DNA from: Torymus aiolomorphi
Taxonomy: Eukaryota; Arthropoda; Insecta; Hymenoptera; Torymidae
Direction: 5' to 3'
Assembly: GCA_036365515.1 (NCBI GenBank)
Contig: CM070874.1
Location: 213,580,942-213,644,941, forward strand
Length of the DNA: 64,000 nucleotides
The notes below the pieces were generated by a model, which saw only the letters and a program-made list of their open reading frames with translations, ran no database searches and was not told where the DNA came from. Of the stretch, positions 51,236 through 63,533 are shown one piece after another. Numbering within the stretch: the first letter of the stretch is position 1; each line of letters opens with the position of its first letter. The position numbers were made by a program, and so were the translations under genes.

Positions 51236-54200
51236 TTATATTTATAAAGGTTGTGACAAAGCACTTTGTAAATTAAAAAAAATAAATACAGATAATGAAA
51301 CAGATACACATGATGAAATTACTCAATTTATAGATGGTAGATATTTGAGTCCCATGAAAGCAGCATGGAGATTACAAGAATTTCCTTTATGTGGTAGAAC
51401 TCACACCGTAATACGTTTAGCAATTCACACCGAAAATAAACAAAATATAATTTTCGAAGAAAATAAAGAGGAAAAAGCTTTAGATAACTGGAAAACTACA
51501 TTAACTTCGTAGTTTGAATTAAATAAAAAAGATAAAAATGCAAAAAATATTAAATACGTTAATATACCAAAATATTATATTTTTAAGAATAAAACTTGGA
51601 TAAAACGTCAACGAGAACTAAAACATGTTGCTATAGGACGTTTAAATGTAGTATCTCCAAGAGATATTGAAAGATTTCATGTAAAATTAATTTTAAATCG
51701 TGTTAAAGGCGCAACATCTTTTGAAGAATTACGCACATTTGAAAATAAAACATATAATACTGTAACGGGAGGCCTGGGGAAATCTTTTGTAATTCCGCGA
51801 ACCGAACCCTAGAACACGGTGCCGTCGAGTGCTACTTCTACGCCGAGCACTCGGGGTTGATGTTCTCTGGATCCCTGTTTACAAATGTCGAGTTCACGAT
51901 TGAACTCGACTTTTCCGTGTGCCGGAAAGCGTTAATACTCGCGCTAGCTAGACGCGAGGCGCGGCCACTCAGAATGATCGTCGTCTCGGTTCGACGATCC
52001 CGCGGAGGCGGCGGTATCCGGGAGAAGGTTAGGTGAAGGTTAATAAATAACGAGTGGTCTTGGTTACATTCAAAACTATAACAAGATCTATTATAAATTA
52101 TCCTATACAAAATACGCGTCGCGTTGCGCGTTGACAAGAAGGCGGGGGATCCGCCGCTCGGCGCCGGCGGATCGATGTGATTGTTTTTCGCTGGGCCGGC
52201 GATCAAGACACCGGCCGCTCGCCGCTGCGCGCCGAAAATACAAATCAATCGCTGCGCGGAAAATAGGCGAAGAGTCTTACCGGGAGGGGAGTGCACTCCT
52301 CGTCGCTCGCTCACGAATCCGCTCCTGCGTCAGGCCTTATCCTCCGGTCGACTTCGGAGTTTTCAGGCCGAGTCCTAACGTGCAGCGTTCACCTACAGAC
52401 GCTTCGGACCCCAGGAGTGGCTCGGATTGCTCACGTGCGCTGCTCTTCGTGGTTGGTACGTGTACGGGCGCTGCTCTGCACCGGTGAGGACGCACGATAC
52501 CGTTTTCTTCGCGGACGATCAAATTAACTCGCGTACACGCGGTTTGACAGCCCGAGAGAATCTGATTCAAAAAGAATCGGGCGCGACTTAGCAACGGTCA
52601 AAGTCGCGCCTGCCCCGCGCGTAGCTAACGCGAATACATCGTCCAAGCGATGTCAATACTCGCTCGAGATATACGAATTCGCGGGAACGAGAGCCTAACG
52701 GGTTCGATAGAATACGGAGGACCGAGATGCTTATCTTCTCCGTATTTACTCTTGGAACCTCGTTATAATACTTACAAAGATACAGCAATACAAATGGGTC
52801 TAATCGAAGATGATTTACAGATTGACAAAATTTTTGAAGAAGCTTGTAATATAATGTTACCTGTTCAATTGCGTAAATTTTTTACTTGGTTTTTAATAAC
52901 AGATAACACTAATGGTAATACTATTTGGACAAAATTTAATAAATATTTTACAGAAGATTTTGACAATAATAAAAATAACCGAGCTCTTCATCATATAAAC
53001 GAAATTTTAAAAGTTGAAGAAATGTCTTGTAAAGATTTTGGATTACCTGAACCTGATGAAATTTTCGATACAAATAATGAAAATAATATATTTTATTCTG
53101 TAAACAAATGTTTAATAATTACTATAGTCAATTAAACACAGATCAAAAAACAATTTTTACACAAATATTAAATAATGAACATAAAATTAACTTTATTGAT
53201 GGTCCTGGAGGTTCAAGTAAAACGTTTTTATATAAAACTTTAATTTATTATTTTTTGTCAATAGAACAAAAAATTATATGAATGGCTTGGACTGGTATAG
53301 CATCTATACTATTACCAAAAGGTATGACCAGTCATAAAACTTTTAGATTACCTTTAGATTTAAACAATATTGAAAGTGCATTTTTAAAATTTGAATCAGA
53401 TAAAAAAAAATTTTGTGAAGTTTTTGCGATTATTTGGGATGAAGCGTCAATGATTCCACGTAAAGCTTTAGAAATTGTTGATAAAACTTTACAAGATGTT
53501 TGTAATAATAATCTACCATTCGGAGGAAAATTATTAATTTTAGGAGGTGATTTTAGACAAATTCTCCCTGTTGTTAAAAATGGTTGTAGAAGCACAATAA
53601 TTCAAGGAACAATAAAATAATCAAATCTTTGATCATTATTTAATATAATGTATTTGAAAACAAATATCCGTTCAAAAGATATCATGTTTGCTTCATTTTT
53701 ATTAGATATTGGAGAAGGTAAATTTAATTCATTTGTTATACCTGATAGGTTTGAAACAAACGATGTTTGTTTTAAAATATATGAAAATATAAATTGTAGT
53801 ATATCAATAAATAGAGTTATATTAACATCACATAATGAAGATGCAAATATTTTAAATAATAAAATTTTAAAACTATTAAATACTGAAGAAAATACGTATT
53901 ATAGTTTAGATTATGCTACTCATAAAGATGTAGATTTATCTGATGATAACATCCATATTAATTACCCGATTGAAACTTTAAACAATATACGTGAAGGACT
54001 ACCACCACATAAATTAAAACTTAAAATTAATACTATTGTAATGTTAATAAGAAATTTAAGTATTAACGATGGATTATGTAATGTAACACGATTAAGAATT
54101 ACTAAATTATTTAAATACAACATAGAAGCAGAAATAATAACAGGTGAAAACTCTGGAAACATATTTTTTATTCCTCGAATTACATTAAACACTGGCAATT

Positions 54201-54451
54201 CTTCATCATTACCGTTTATTTTATATAGAAAACAATTTCCTTTAATATTAGCGTTTACTATGACTATGAATAAATCACAAGGTCAAAGTTTTGATAGTGT
54301 TGGCATATATACTAGAAGACCATTATTTTCTCATGGTCAATTATATGTAGCATTATCAAGATGTAAAAACCCAGATAAAATTTTTATTGAAAATAATTCA
54401 GAAAATAAAGAATTTATAAATATCGTTTGGAAAGAAATTTTAGATAATTAA
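51236..54451 (+). pseudogene. Helitron Rep/helicase pseudogene, split by a solo LTR
   Basis: Before the LTR: the Rep-to-helicase linker region (DGRYLSPMKAAWRLQEFP; ERFHVKLILNRVKGATSFEEL). After it: Pif1-type helicase with Walker A (GPGGSSKTF, normally GxGKT/S), IIWDEASMI (motif II), GGDFRQILPVV (motif III), and the C-terminal motif ending LYVALSRC. The frame is broken by a shift near 53110, stops at 53279-53281 and around 53618-53640, and a TAG near 51510. The Rep nuclease motifs are missing. It unwinds DNA in rolling-circle transposition when intact. Confidence 0.9.
51761..52767. mobile_element. Solo LTR, 1007 bp, in the Helitron helicase
   Basis: TGTAACGGGAGG at the left, CCTCGTTATA at the right (final CA changed to TA), flanked by ATAC on both sides (51757-51760, 52768-52771). 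Removing it with one ATAC restores the helicase frame. GC-rich; resembles G1/G2 LTR termini but the interior was not matched to them. Confidence 0.8.
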
Positions 54452-55438
54452 TTTTCAAATATTTTTCTGTTTAGAATATGTCAACTACACAGAACGAAAG
54501 TAAATTATAAAAAACAACAATATATTTATTCGTTATTCAATAATAATAATAAATACATAATAAATTATTAGTTTTAGACTATTTAGAATATGAACAAAAT
54601 TAAATGGAATACATGATTAATTTAGAATCAGATAAAATTATTGAAAAAGATAAATTAAAAAAACTAAATCATGAGTAAAAAAAAACAAGAAAACAACAGA
54701 ACAATAAAAATACAAAACTCAAAATTGGAAAACTTAAAGTTGACAAAATTTTAGAAGAATTTAAAAATCTTTCTTTACAATAATTGAATTTTGTTTTTTA
54801 GGTAAATTTTTATATAATTATTAATTAATTCATTTTTTGAATTAATTTTTAGTTAGTTAAAACAACAACATTTTTTCTTTCATTTAGGACCATGAAATAT
54901 ACAGATAACGTTGGAAAATTTTAAATAGCATATCAGAAAATATTAAATATAAAAAAAAAACAAAATTGAATAAAACATTTCGAAGAATTTAATTTATTAT
55001 CAGGTAATTCAAATCATTTAATTATTAAATTTAATTTTACAAAATATATATTATATTATAAAAAAAAATACTTTTATTGTAACAATTTTAATGTTTTCTG
55101 AAATTTTATAGTGACAAAGACAGTGGATTAGGCCTACTGGGGATACCACTTAAAAATAAAACGCATCTTTCTATTTACCTTCAAGGTGATGTGGAAAAAA
55201 TAGAATAACATATATAATTTTCAATATATTTTCTTAATATATAATTCATGTAGTTTTCTCAATAATCCATTCTTTCGTTTCAGAAATTAAGAATTAAGAA
55301 CGACTCTTAAGTGTTACATTTGTATTAACTAATACCATATTAATACAAAATATGAAAAATATCTACGTTGAAAATAAATAAATTATTTACTTGTCAAAAT
55401 TGGGGGTTGACGAGCGGAGCGAGTAGGGGGGATACCCC

Positions 55439-55442
<4 letters not shown>
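54452..55442 (+). mobile_element. Helitron 3' region and probable terminus
   Basis: AT-rich non-coding tail ending with a GGGGG-ata-CCCCC hairpin (about 55426-55439) and CTAA (55439-55442), followed by T. Hairpin plus CTRR before an A/T target is the Helitron 3' rule. The 5' terminus was not found. Confidence 0.6.
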
Positions 55443-55528
<86 letters not shown>

Positions 55529-55723
55529 TCCCCCCATCCGTTTATGGAGCCCATCCCTGTATATTAGTACGTACAGCCCAGAGATCCCTATGGCAAGTGA
55601 TTAAAGAAATAATGGACCCTGGGGTTATAGACTCTAGATCGGGCTCCATAAACGCCCGAGAAAAATATTTTATGGGACCCGGGCTCCATAAAAGAAAACG
55701 GGCTCCATAAATATGCTCATGTG

Positions 55724-55794
<71 letters not shown>

Positions 55795-55800
55795 CTTCCT
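55443..55800. repeat. (TA)n tracts flanking a short unique segment
   Basis: (TA)n at about 55443-55523 and 55728-55788. Between them, gggctccataaa occurs several times (55650-55715). Confidence 0.93.
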
Positions 55801-57197
55801 ATAGTATATAGTTATAAGAGGCTTGTAGGGTACCCAGCCCCTCCCTCCCTCCGCCCCTGTCCTTACAACCCCTCTTCAATCTCTCCTCAAAATAACGGAA
55901 AAATGAGATTAGAAACAGGAGTTTTTAGTATTAAATTTGCTCTTCAAAATCACTCCTACCCTCTCCACCGCCCTCCTCAAAATCCCCCCTCCCCCCTCCT
56001 CCTAGCCCTCCTCTTAATATTGTATTGTTTTTCTCATTTTGTTATACATTTCATATATATTACGAATGATTTGATATTGTTAATATTATTGATGTTGTTT
56101 CTATATTATTAAATAATTATAATATCAAATGTTATCAATTATAAGGTCAAGTTTAAAAAATTTGTATAAGTTCCCCGTTCTTTTTTGTATGTAAGAAGCC
56201 TTAATCACATCAGGGTATGACTTTGATAACATTACTAATGATTATAGTTTAATCTAATAATAATACATTAATACATTGAGAAAACTGTTGTAGTAAATTT
56301 TATTATAACTCTAATAAAAATTACTATAAAATATAGTAAAGCTGGGACCAACTTGTACTGTTATAAAAATTACTATGTTACATAGTAAAATTTCACTATA
56401 ACAATTTTTACTATGTTACATAGTAAAAATTAGTATTTCATATCTTAAAAATTATTATTCCAGATTTGAAATATTATTATTGTTAATTTTAAAAATTATT
56501 ATTCTAGATTTCAAAAATTATTATTTTAGACTATAAAAAATATTATGCTGATAATAAATTTTATCTACCTCTAAGTGTAGTACAAAAAAGTTTTTTCAAT
56601 GAATATAGAGTAGTAATTTGATAGCTGATAAATACTTGATTTGTTAATTTAACAAGATAAGTAAGGACGAGAACGTAATTAATGTTTACAACGATTAACG
56701 ATTTTATAACGCCTATATGCTAAACAGCAATTTTGAAGAACTTACTATGTTAATTTTTTATCATTATCCCTAATACACAATTTGTACCTAATTTCACTCA
56801 TAGACGCTGACGCTCGCAATGTTCGCACGCAATTTTTCGCATACACGTCATACGACAAATCGTCCTTATATAGTAATCGAACATATTGTTGGCCACTTGC
56901 GAGTTTCATGACGCCACCTTTACTATAGGATGGTTAGTTCCTAACTGGCAATAGGTTTGGCGGGTATTTTAAACTTTGAAAAGTTAAAAACTCACTGTAG
57001 CTGTAAAAATCAATAAAAATATCAATGTCAATAACAATATAATATGAAATATTTTAAAATAGATAAATTTTTAATATATTTATATCGTAAATTTATGAAT
57101 TAATCTTAAACGCATATTATATATATCATATACATTTTATTATTAGTACATATTTTATAATAAATAAATGCCGCAATTTTCATTATAAATAAAAACT
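55801..57197. other. Non-coding AT-rich stretch with ttactatgttacatagtaa palindromes
   Basis: Palindromic ttactatgttacatagtaa occurs at about 56368 and 56407, and a variant near 56320. The 69-codon ORF at 55903 has no recognisable content. No other feature. Confidence 0.6.
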
Positions 57198-58763
57198 TTA
57201 TTGAATTTTCGACATCCAAACTTTAGATATATAAAAATATTCATCAGATAGGGAAATTATGTTTGTCATCATACAATTGTTCAGATTTTCTTCATCAAGT
57301 TTATTCCAACTATAATTATCAATATTATATATTTTATAAGCTTGTAAATGATTATCAAAAAAACAGTCTTGCAAATTCTTGGTTGTAAAAACATGTTTTG
57401 AATCATCAAAAAGTATTTCGTGAACTAGATGGAATAAAGGCCCCAAAGAGGAAAATTGAACTAAAATACAACCTGGTTTTATTATTTTATCATAATAAGC
57501 TAAATATTTTATATGCATAATGTGTAGCTTATTTACTAAATAAAAGTAAGATTTGTAATCTTTTAACGCATAAATAGATTTATTTTTACATTTTTTCGGC
57601 TGAAATATAGAATCACATGTTTTCTTTCTTAGAAATCTATAATTTAAATATAGTTGATGTTTAATTACTATGGTTTTATTAATATTCACTCTACTAGTTG
57701 TCATTTTAGAAACACCCTTTCCTTCCTGATTTTTACATTCTAAATGAAGACAGCATAGTTTCCATAATCGGCGAAACAGCTTTATGGACCGCGGATAGTG
57801 AACGAGGAAGTGGTGTTTCGGTTTAAACTCATTTGGAAATAATGTAGCTAGTAATGATAGATATTCACAAATAGTGGTTTCCAATAACTGATAAGTTAAT
57901 GGATGCAACCTATCATTTGATTTAATTATTACAATATCCTGCCATTTGCCAATGATCATTGCCATTTGGTATTAACAATCCAATCAATAAATTGAAATTT
58001 AGAACTAATCGCAGCATTTCAGAAGACGTCATAACTATATATCTCTTTTTAATAGCTGTCTCATTTAAATCTGGGTGTTTATTTGTATTATATCCTACTC
58101 TATAATCAAATCCACGTAATCTGAAATTTAATTCTTCTAAAGTAAATAGCTTCATTTCAAAAATCAAATGATTTAGTATCAGTAATATATCATAACGACA
58201 GATCCCCTCCAAAATGTCATGCATGACATCTACTGAAACATTCTTCGTTAAATGAAAGTTATTAATATATGCAAAATACACCTTTCTTTAATTCCAGATA
58301 GTTTTGGATTGTTCAACGTTAAAGAAGTCTCGTAATTTTCTATATTTCGTAGTTTATAATCTTTTTCAGTAAATATACTATTTTTTCAGATTGCGTACAC
58401 AAACAATGATGGCAAAATCTATTTGATTTAAAGCTTTCATTAAAACCAAGTATGGAATGGAGTCCAAGATTGTCTCCAGCAAAAAGTACTAGCTCAAAAA
58501 AAATTCTTTTTTGACCACAGGGCAACTCAATTTCAACTCCACAATCATTTAAAAAATTAAGCTCCGCTACTGCTTTACAAAATATTATTGCATTTTTAAA
58601 AACTTGTCGATCGATGGTATTAAATAGTAAAAATAGAAAAATATTTTCTATCTTGGTTTGATAGCGTGGTGAAAGTGCTGGAATGCTTATATAAACAGCG
58701 CCACTTTTTGACAAACCTTTATGAGAACCCAATGGGTTGTTATTCTCATAGTCATCAAAGTAC
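57198..58763 (-). pseudogene. DNA transposase pseudogene, C-terminal part
   Basis: Continues the gene at 62073-63360 across an insertion. Reading from 58763: a segment beginning FDDYENNNPLGSHKG, then FAGDNLGLHSILGFNESF with a CHHC pair (58340-58732), a frame change, VDVMHDILEGICRYD (57922-58281), another, and a 255-codon part (57198-57965) with KPKHHFLVHYP. The D and H motifs suggest a DDE-type transposase; the layout reminds me of CMC/EnSpm-like proteins of animals, but the family is uncertain. At least two frameshifts. Confidence 0.65.
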
Positions 58764-59396
58764 TGTCAGGTTTTAATAGTAGGTTCTGTGGATAGGGGAG
58801 AGAAAGCCAGGTTAGGAGTCACCTTAAGTGCAATGGTGACTAAGTGTGCGCGTACGATGATTGAATGCTGAAGATATCAGTGCTGCTCGCTCTGCTGTTG
58901 ATGTCCTCAGTCGTTAGATAAATGATTATAGTTATATAAAGATTCTCAAATAATGAATTTAATATTGAACGAGATGTTATAAAATATAGCCATATTTGTT
59001 ATATTAAAATTATTTATTGTAGACGAATTGTTATAAAATAGTAATATTTGTAATATCAAAATTATTTAACCTTGACAATCTATTATAAAAATAGCACTAA
59101 TTGTAATATAGAATTATTTAATATCGAATGAGGTATCATAAATAGCAATATATATATGTAATATTAAATTTATTTAATATCGAACGAAATAGTTAATTAA
59201 AATATTCAAAATAATAATAAAAAAGTTCAAAGAGATTTTTGATAATAATAATAATAATTAATATTGTGCTCGCAAAGGTAAGTGTCAGGAGATAGAACAC
59301 GGTGGGGGGAAAACGCCCAGGTAAAATAATATTAACAATAATGATATTCAAAGAAAGGTATGTTTATTATATTCCCTTGCTTGGGAAATCACTGAA

Positions 59397-59550
<154 letters not shown>

Positions 59551-60087
59551 ACAAAAATAGAAAAAATATAATTATTAAATCCCAATATGGGTTTGAAAAT
59601 AAAGGCTCTATATAAATCAAAAGTCCTACAAAATAGGATTCTCCAAAAAAGAAAGTCTAACCTACATGCCGTCAGCAAGGTCACTCGCCCCCCTCTGTTA
59701 TGTTTCAACTTATCTACGCGTACATAGATGCCGACGTGCATATATCCGTAGTTGTGACCCGTATGCCTTGGTGGACAAGGTTAAAGCCATCAACACCGGC
59801 GATGCGCTGTTCTTATATCCTAATTTCGTGTCTCGATTTCCAGATTATGTATGCGTCGTATACATTCTCGGTATTTGAAAACTTACGTACGCCCTCGAAA
59901 GTCCTTATATTCTACTACTAAATTTTGGATAACTATCAACAAATCAAATAAACGATTGAGTGCGATGCTGACCGACTGAACAAAACCCGAAAATTTATAG
60001 AAATCGCACTCAGTAAAATAAGCCGTCGCAACCCGGGAAATAAAACGTATATAGTGTGAAAGAAAGATTCGCACGTGAATTTAAGAT

Positions 60088-60570
60088 TTCCCGCCGGAAT
60101 TTTCCGAGATATGGAGCTCGGAAAATTTCACTTTCACTGTGCGTAAATTAAAAGCGCACAATGAATTGCATTCCCGGTAACCGAAATTTTCAATTTCCCG
60201 CCGAAATTTTCCGAGATATGGAGCCCGGAAAATTGCACTTTCACTGTGCAGGAATTAAAAGCGCCCAATGAATTGAATTCCCGGTAACCGAAATTTTCAA
60301 TTTCCCGCCGGAATTTTCCGAGATATGGAGCCCGGAAAATTGCACTTTCACTGTGCAGAAATTAAAAGCGCCCAATGAATTGAATTCCCGGTAACCGAAA
60401 TTTTCAATTTCCCGCCGGAATTTTCCGAGATATGGAGCCCGGAAAATTGCACTTTCACTATACGGGATTTCAAAGCGCGCAACGACTCGAGTTTTCCGCA
60501 CTCAAAATTTTTAAATTCTTGCTAGAATTTTCCGAGATATTGCGCTCGGAAAATTTCACTCTTGGTAGGC
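60088..60570 (+). repeat. Five 107-bp tandem repeats
   Basis: ccgagatat occurs at 60104, 60211, 60318, 60425 and 60532, exactly 107 bp apart; units include gcccggaaaattgcactttc. The outer units are more diverged. Short ORFs here are repeat artefacts. Confidence 0.92.
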
Positions 60571-60696
60571 GGAAAATGACACCATGTCGCACACTGAATC
60601 TCCCGCGACACAAAAAAAAAAGGAAATCAAATAGTTATGTCCTCGATGAGAGAGGAAAGAAAACTGAATCTAACGCCCGGCCTATCCCGCGTCGCG

Positions 60697-60715
60697 TATA
60701 TATATATATATAAGC
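60697..60715 (+). promoter_or_regulatory. TATA-like element in the 3.3-kb insertion
   Basis: gtatatatatatataagcac lies in an otherwise GC-rich stretch about 255 bp upstream of the ATG at 60972. It may be the LTR promoter. Confidence 0.35.
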
Positions 60716-60971
60716 ACTAACTACGACGGTAATTCCCAAGTCGGAGGGCAACACTGTCGTCCGTTTGTAGGTTCACCTTGCGGTGAATTCTACCAGGACC
60801 GGGAGGGAGGCTATACCGTCCCTTAGTTTTATACCCCACTCCTGGCTCCCTAACCTATTGTGCGCCGAGTTGGGCGAACCAACTCGACTCGGTCTGGTTT
60901 GTCCCGATAGGATTAATCCCAGACCTCGCGTTCGATGCCACTTACTTAAAGTAAAAGACGGAAATATATAT

Positions 60972-61109
60972 ATGGCGTGTGGAAAGACGAAAACCGTGTC
61001 TCGGCTCGTTGCGCTCATCGTCGTCGTCGTCCACGGGGCCACTCCTCCAAAAGAAGACACCTTGAAGAGCTCCTGGGAGGCGACCACTTCGCGCTGCTGG
61101 TGGAGGTAA
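60972..61109 (+). CDS. Possible first exon with signal-peptide-like start
   Basis: ATG at 60972, a basic N-terminus and hydrophobic run (LVALIVVVV), then a polar part to CWW; GTAAGA at 61106-61111 is a plausible 5' splice site just before an in-frame stop. If the 3.3-kb insertion is an LTR, this could be an LTR-encoded leader. No second exon is visible. Confidence 0.25.
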   Translation: MACGKTKTVSRLVALIVVVVHGATPPKEDTLKSSWEATTSRCWWR

Positions 61110-62072
61110 GACTGCCTCTCTCCTACCGGTCTGCTCCCTCGTGGCCCGCTGTTGTGTAGGAGTGCCTACCTTTTGGGGGGTTGCGCACAAACGACTTTAC
61201 ATACTTAACGAGTATTCAGTGCGCACTCCCTAGCTGCTCCTTCCCCTCGAGTGCTCCTCCCACGGGCGTCCGTCGCTGTCCCCTTGCCCCGCTCATCTAG
61301 GAATTCTTCCTCCCCTTTTTCGGCTCCTAAATAATTTTATTAACACTAAGCACAGGACGATCACACAGCATGCTTAATCGTTAACCAATCTGAGAGCCAA
61401 ATGTTATATTTTAAAAGAAAAAGACTGTAATAAGATGTTAATTAAATATAAGATTAAACATAGACGAATTATTGGCATAATAATCAAAATCTTAAAATTC
61501 GTATAGATATTGTCACGTGGGACTGTCACACAGCATGCTCATTAGTTAAGTTCCTGAAATAAATGTTAATGATGTTAATGAATGAGAAAATTGAATTTAT
61601 ATTAAATTGATTAAATATCCGGTTATCGACTTAGCTATATCGATAATCGGGTGCGCGATCGCGATATCGATCATGAAATACATTTTGTTTATTTATATAG
61701 GTGCAAATTTAATGGGGAGGATCAAAATATAGATAGTCTATGTCGCGTCTCACTCGCACCCACGTGAAAGGCTATAGCGACGTCCCTGTATTTTTTCTGC
61801 CTCAGTCAACATGTGATTCGATAGCTATAGATATCGGGGGAGAGAGGCGACATTGTAGTGAAAGTCGAGCTAGTTAATATTAGTAACAGAAAACATATAA
61901 CATACCATTTATTTATGTCAGTCGAACATAAATAAATGCTATGTCCATATACACATAAGGTAAAAACAAAGGGAATAGAATCAGAATTCCCCTCAAAAGC
62001 AGCTGATTATTTGCCTTAAACAGTATATATACGTCTATGTAAGGGCTTCATACCATATGCCTGTTACAGTAC

Positions 62073-62537
62073 ATCAAAAGTGGAAATACTGTTTTGCCTT
62101 GAAATGTGGCCATTCATTCTTTCCAAAAAGTGCCTTGAACAAAATTTGTAATTCTTTTACTATTTGAATGGAGCGTTTCTAAGTACTCCATTGTTTCATT
62201 GTATAAATTCGGTAATTCAAAAAATTGTTTTAGAACTAATCTTAATTTAATAAATTGCGCATTGACTGGTATGTGGATTAACGTTTGAATCGAAATGACT
62301 TTTCTGTATTCTTCTCGTTCACCTATGTGGTAACTTTCCGGTTTAATGTCGCTTTTTAATTTCGAAAATAAAGAAAATCGCTTATATTCGGTATCAACAC
62401 TATTTAAACAATTTAAAGTCTTATCTATTAATTGATGCGTCTTTACTAAATTGTTTTTATTTACCTTATTATCTATCTCCTGTTTAGAATTATTGAAATT
62501 TGCAATAATAAATCTTTTGTTTCATTAATAACATCGT
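62073..62537 (-). pseudogene. DNA transposase pseudogene, middle part
   Basis: Minus-strand remnants in two frames: VDDVINETKDLLLQ, then a region of about 100 codons with ESYHIGEREEYRK, FFELPNLYNETMEYLE and finally FVQGTFWKE, stopping at the GTAC junction. An A-run near 62565 shifts the frame, and stops occur near 62110. Confidence 0.6.
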
Positions 62538-62981
62538 CTACATATTTCCTAGGAATTTTTTTTTTTTACTTAAAAGACTAGCACTGTATTTCATCGCAAT
62601 ATTTTGTAACACTACATTCAAATCATTTGTTTCTTCATTATTTTCTAATTTATCATCATTTTCATCAGAATCATAAATGATAGTTTCATCAGAATCGCTT
62701 CCGTCGCTATAACTAGTTTGGTAAACAGTGCATTTAATACTACTAACACATAGGTCGTTAAAAGATACTTGAGCTTTAATATCGCAATCATTTTTTATAA
62801 ATCTCTCATGTTTTCGTGTTACATGTTTATAAAATGAACAAAACGTCGAATACGCTCGCTTACAATCTTTTACAAAACATTGAAAATCATTAGCCGATTT
62901 ATGATAAACAACTAAATGTTCAAATAAAAGTTTATAAGTGAGAGTTGAAAATTTACAATAACTACAAATAATCTCGTCCAT
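62538..62981 (-). pseudogene. C2H2-type zinc-finger N-terminal part of the transposase
   Basis: 147 codons from ATG at 62981. Two fingers: CSYCKFSTLTYKLLFEHLVVYH and CFVKDCKRAYSTFCSFYKHVTRKH (the latter C2H2 with extra Cys). An acidic Ser/Asp/Glu segment follows, then Lys-rich end; the frame is lost at an A-run near 62565 and the continuation is the middle part. Fingers probably bind transposon ends. Confidence 0.65.
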
Positions 62982-62994
62982 ATTTTTGTAAAAC

Positions 62995-63372
62995 TTAGCT
63001 TCTTAATGTTTTAATAAACCCTAAAAGAGCAGCAGTCTCAATTGTAACAACATCCAACGTTAAATGAATATCATATAAAATTTTCTGTAAAAATACCCAA
63101 ATAGTTCGCGTGTTTTGAGGGTATGCACAATCCAAAGTGAAAAATATTTTCAATGCTAGTTGAACAGCTGATAACGGTGTTTCAAGGTTGAATAACTTTT
63201 CATTAACGACGATATAATAATTATCAATTCTAGTTAGTGCCCCAACTGCAATTATTAGTGGTTGAAAAGTGTTGAGCTCTTGCATATACCGTCGCTTCAA
63301 ATCCTCAAGCTTCGGTTTGATTTCGTTAGCACTCTTAAATAAAGAAAAAATATTAAAATTACTATTTAAATT
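62995..63372 (-). pseudogene. Uncharacterised segment upstream of the zinc fingers
   Basis: Open for over 120 codons (EIKPKLEDLKRRYMQELNTF; LKIFFTLDCAYPQNTRTIW), ending 13 bases before the zinc-finger ATG. Probably an upstream part or companion ORF of the same transposon. The apparent start codons come from the adjoining MITE, so the true 5' end is lost. Confidence 0.5.
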
Positions 63373-63533
63373 AAAGGACCCCGCACACAATGTATGGGAA
63401 AAAATCATCCGGTCAAATTGAACGAAACTTTGGAAAAAAATAGATCTTGAGGTCCTGAAGAAATCTATCTTTTTTCAATTTCGTTCAATTTGACCGAATG
63501 ATTTTTTCCCATACATTGTGTGCGGGGTCCTTT
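63373..63533. mobile_element. Foldback MITE, 161 bp
   Basis: AAAGGACCCCGCACACAATG at the left and its complement at the right, continuing as paired arms of about 65-70 bp (with the expected few mismatches). Target duplication unclear. It sits at the end of the transposase-related ORF. Confidence 0.8.
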
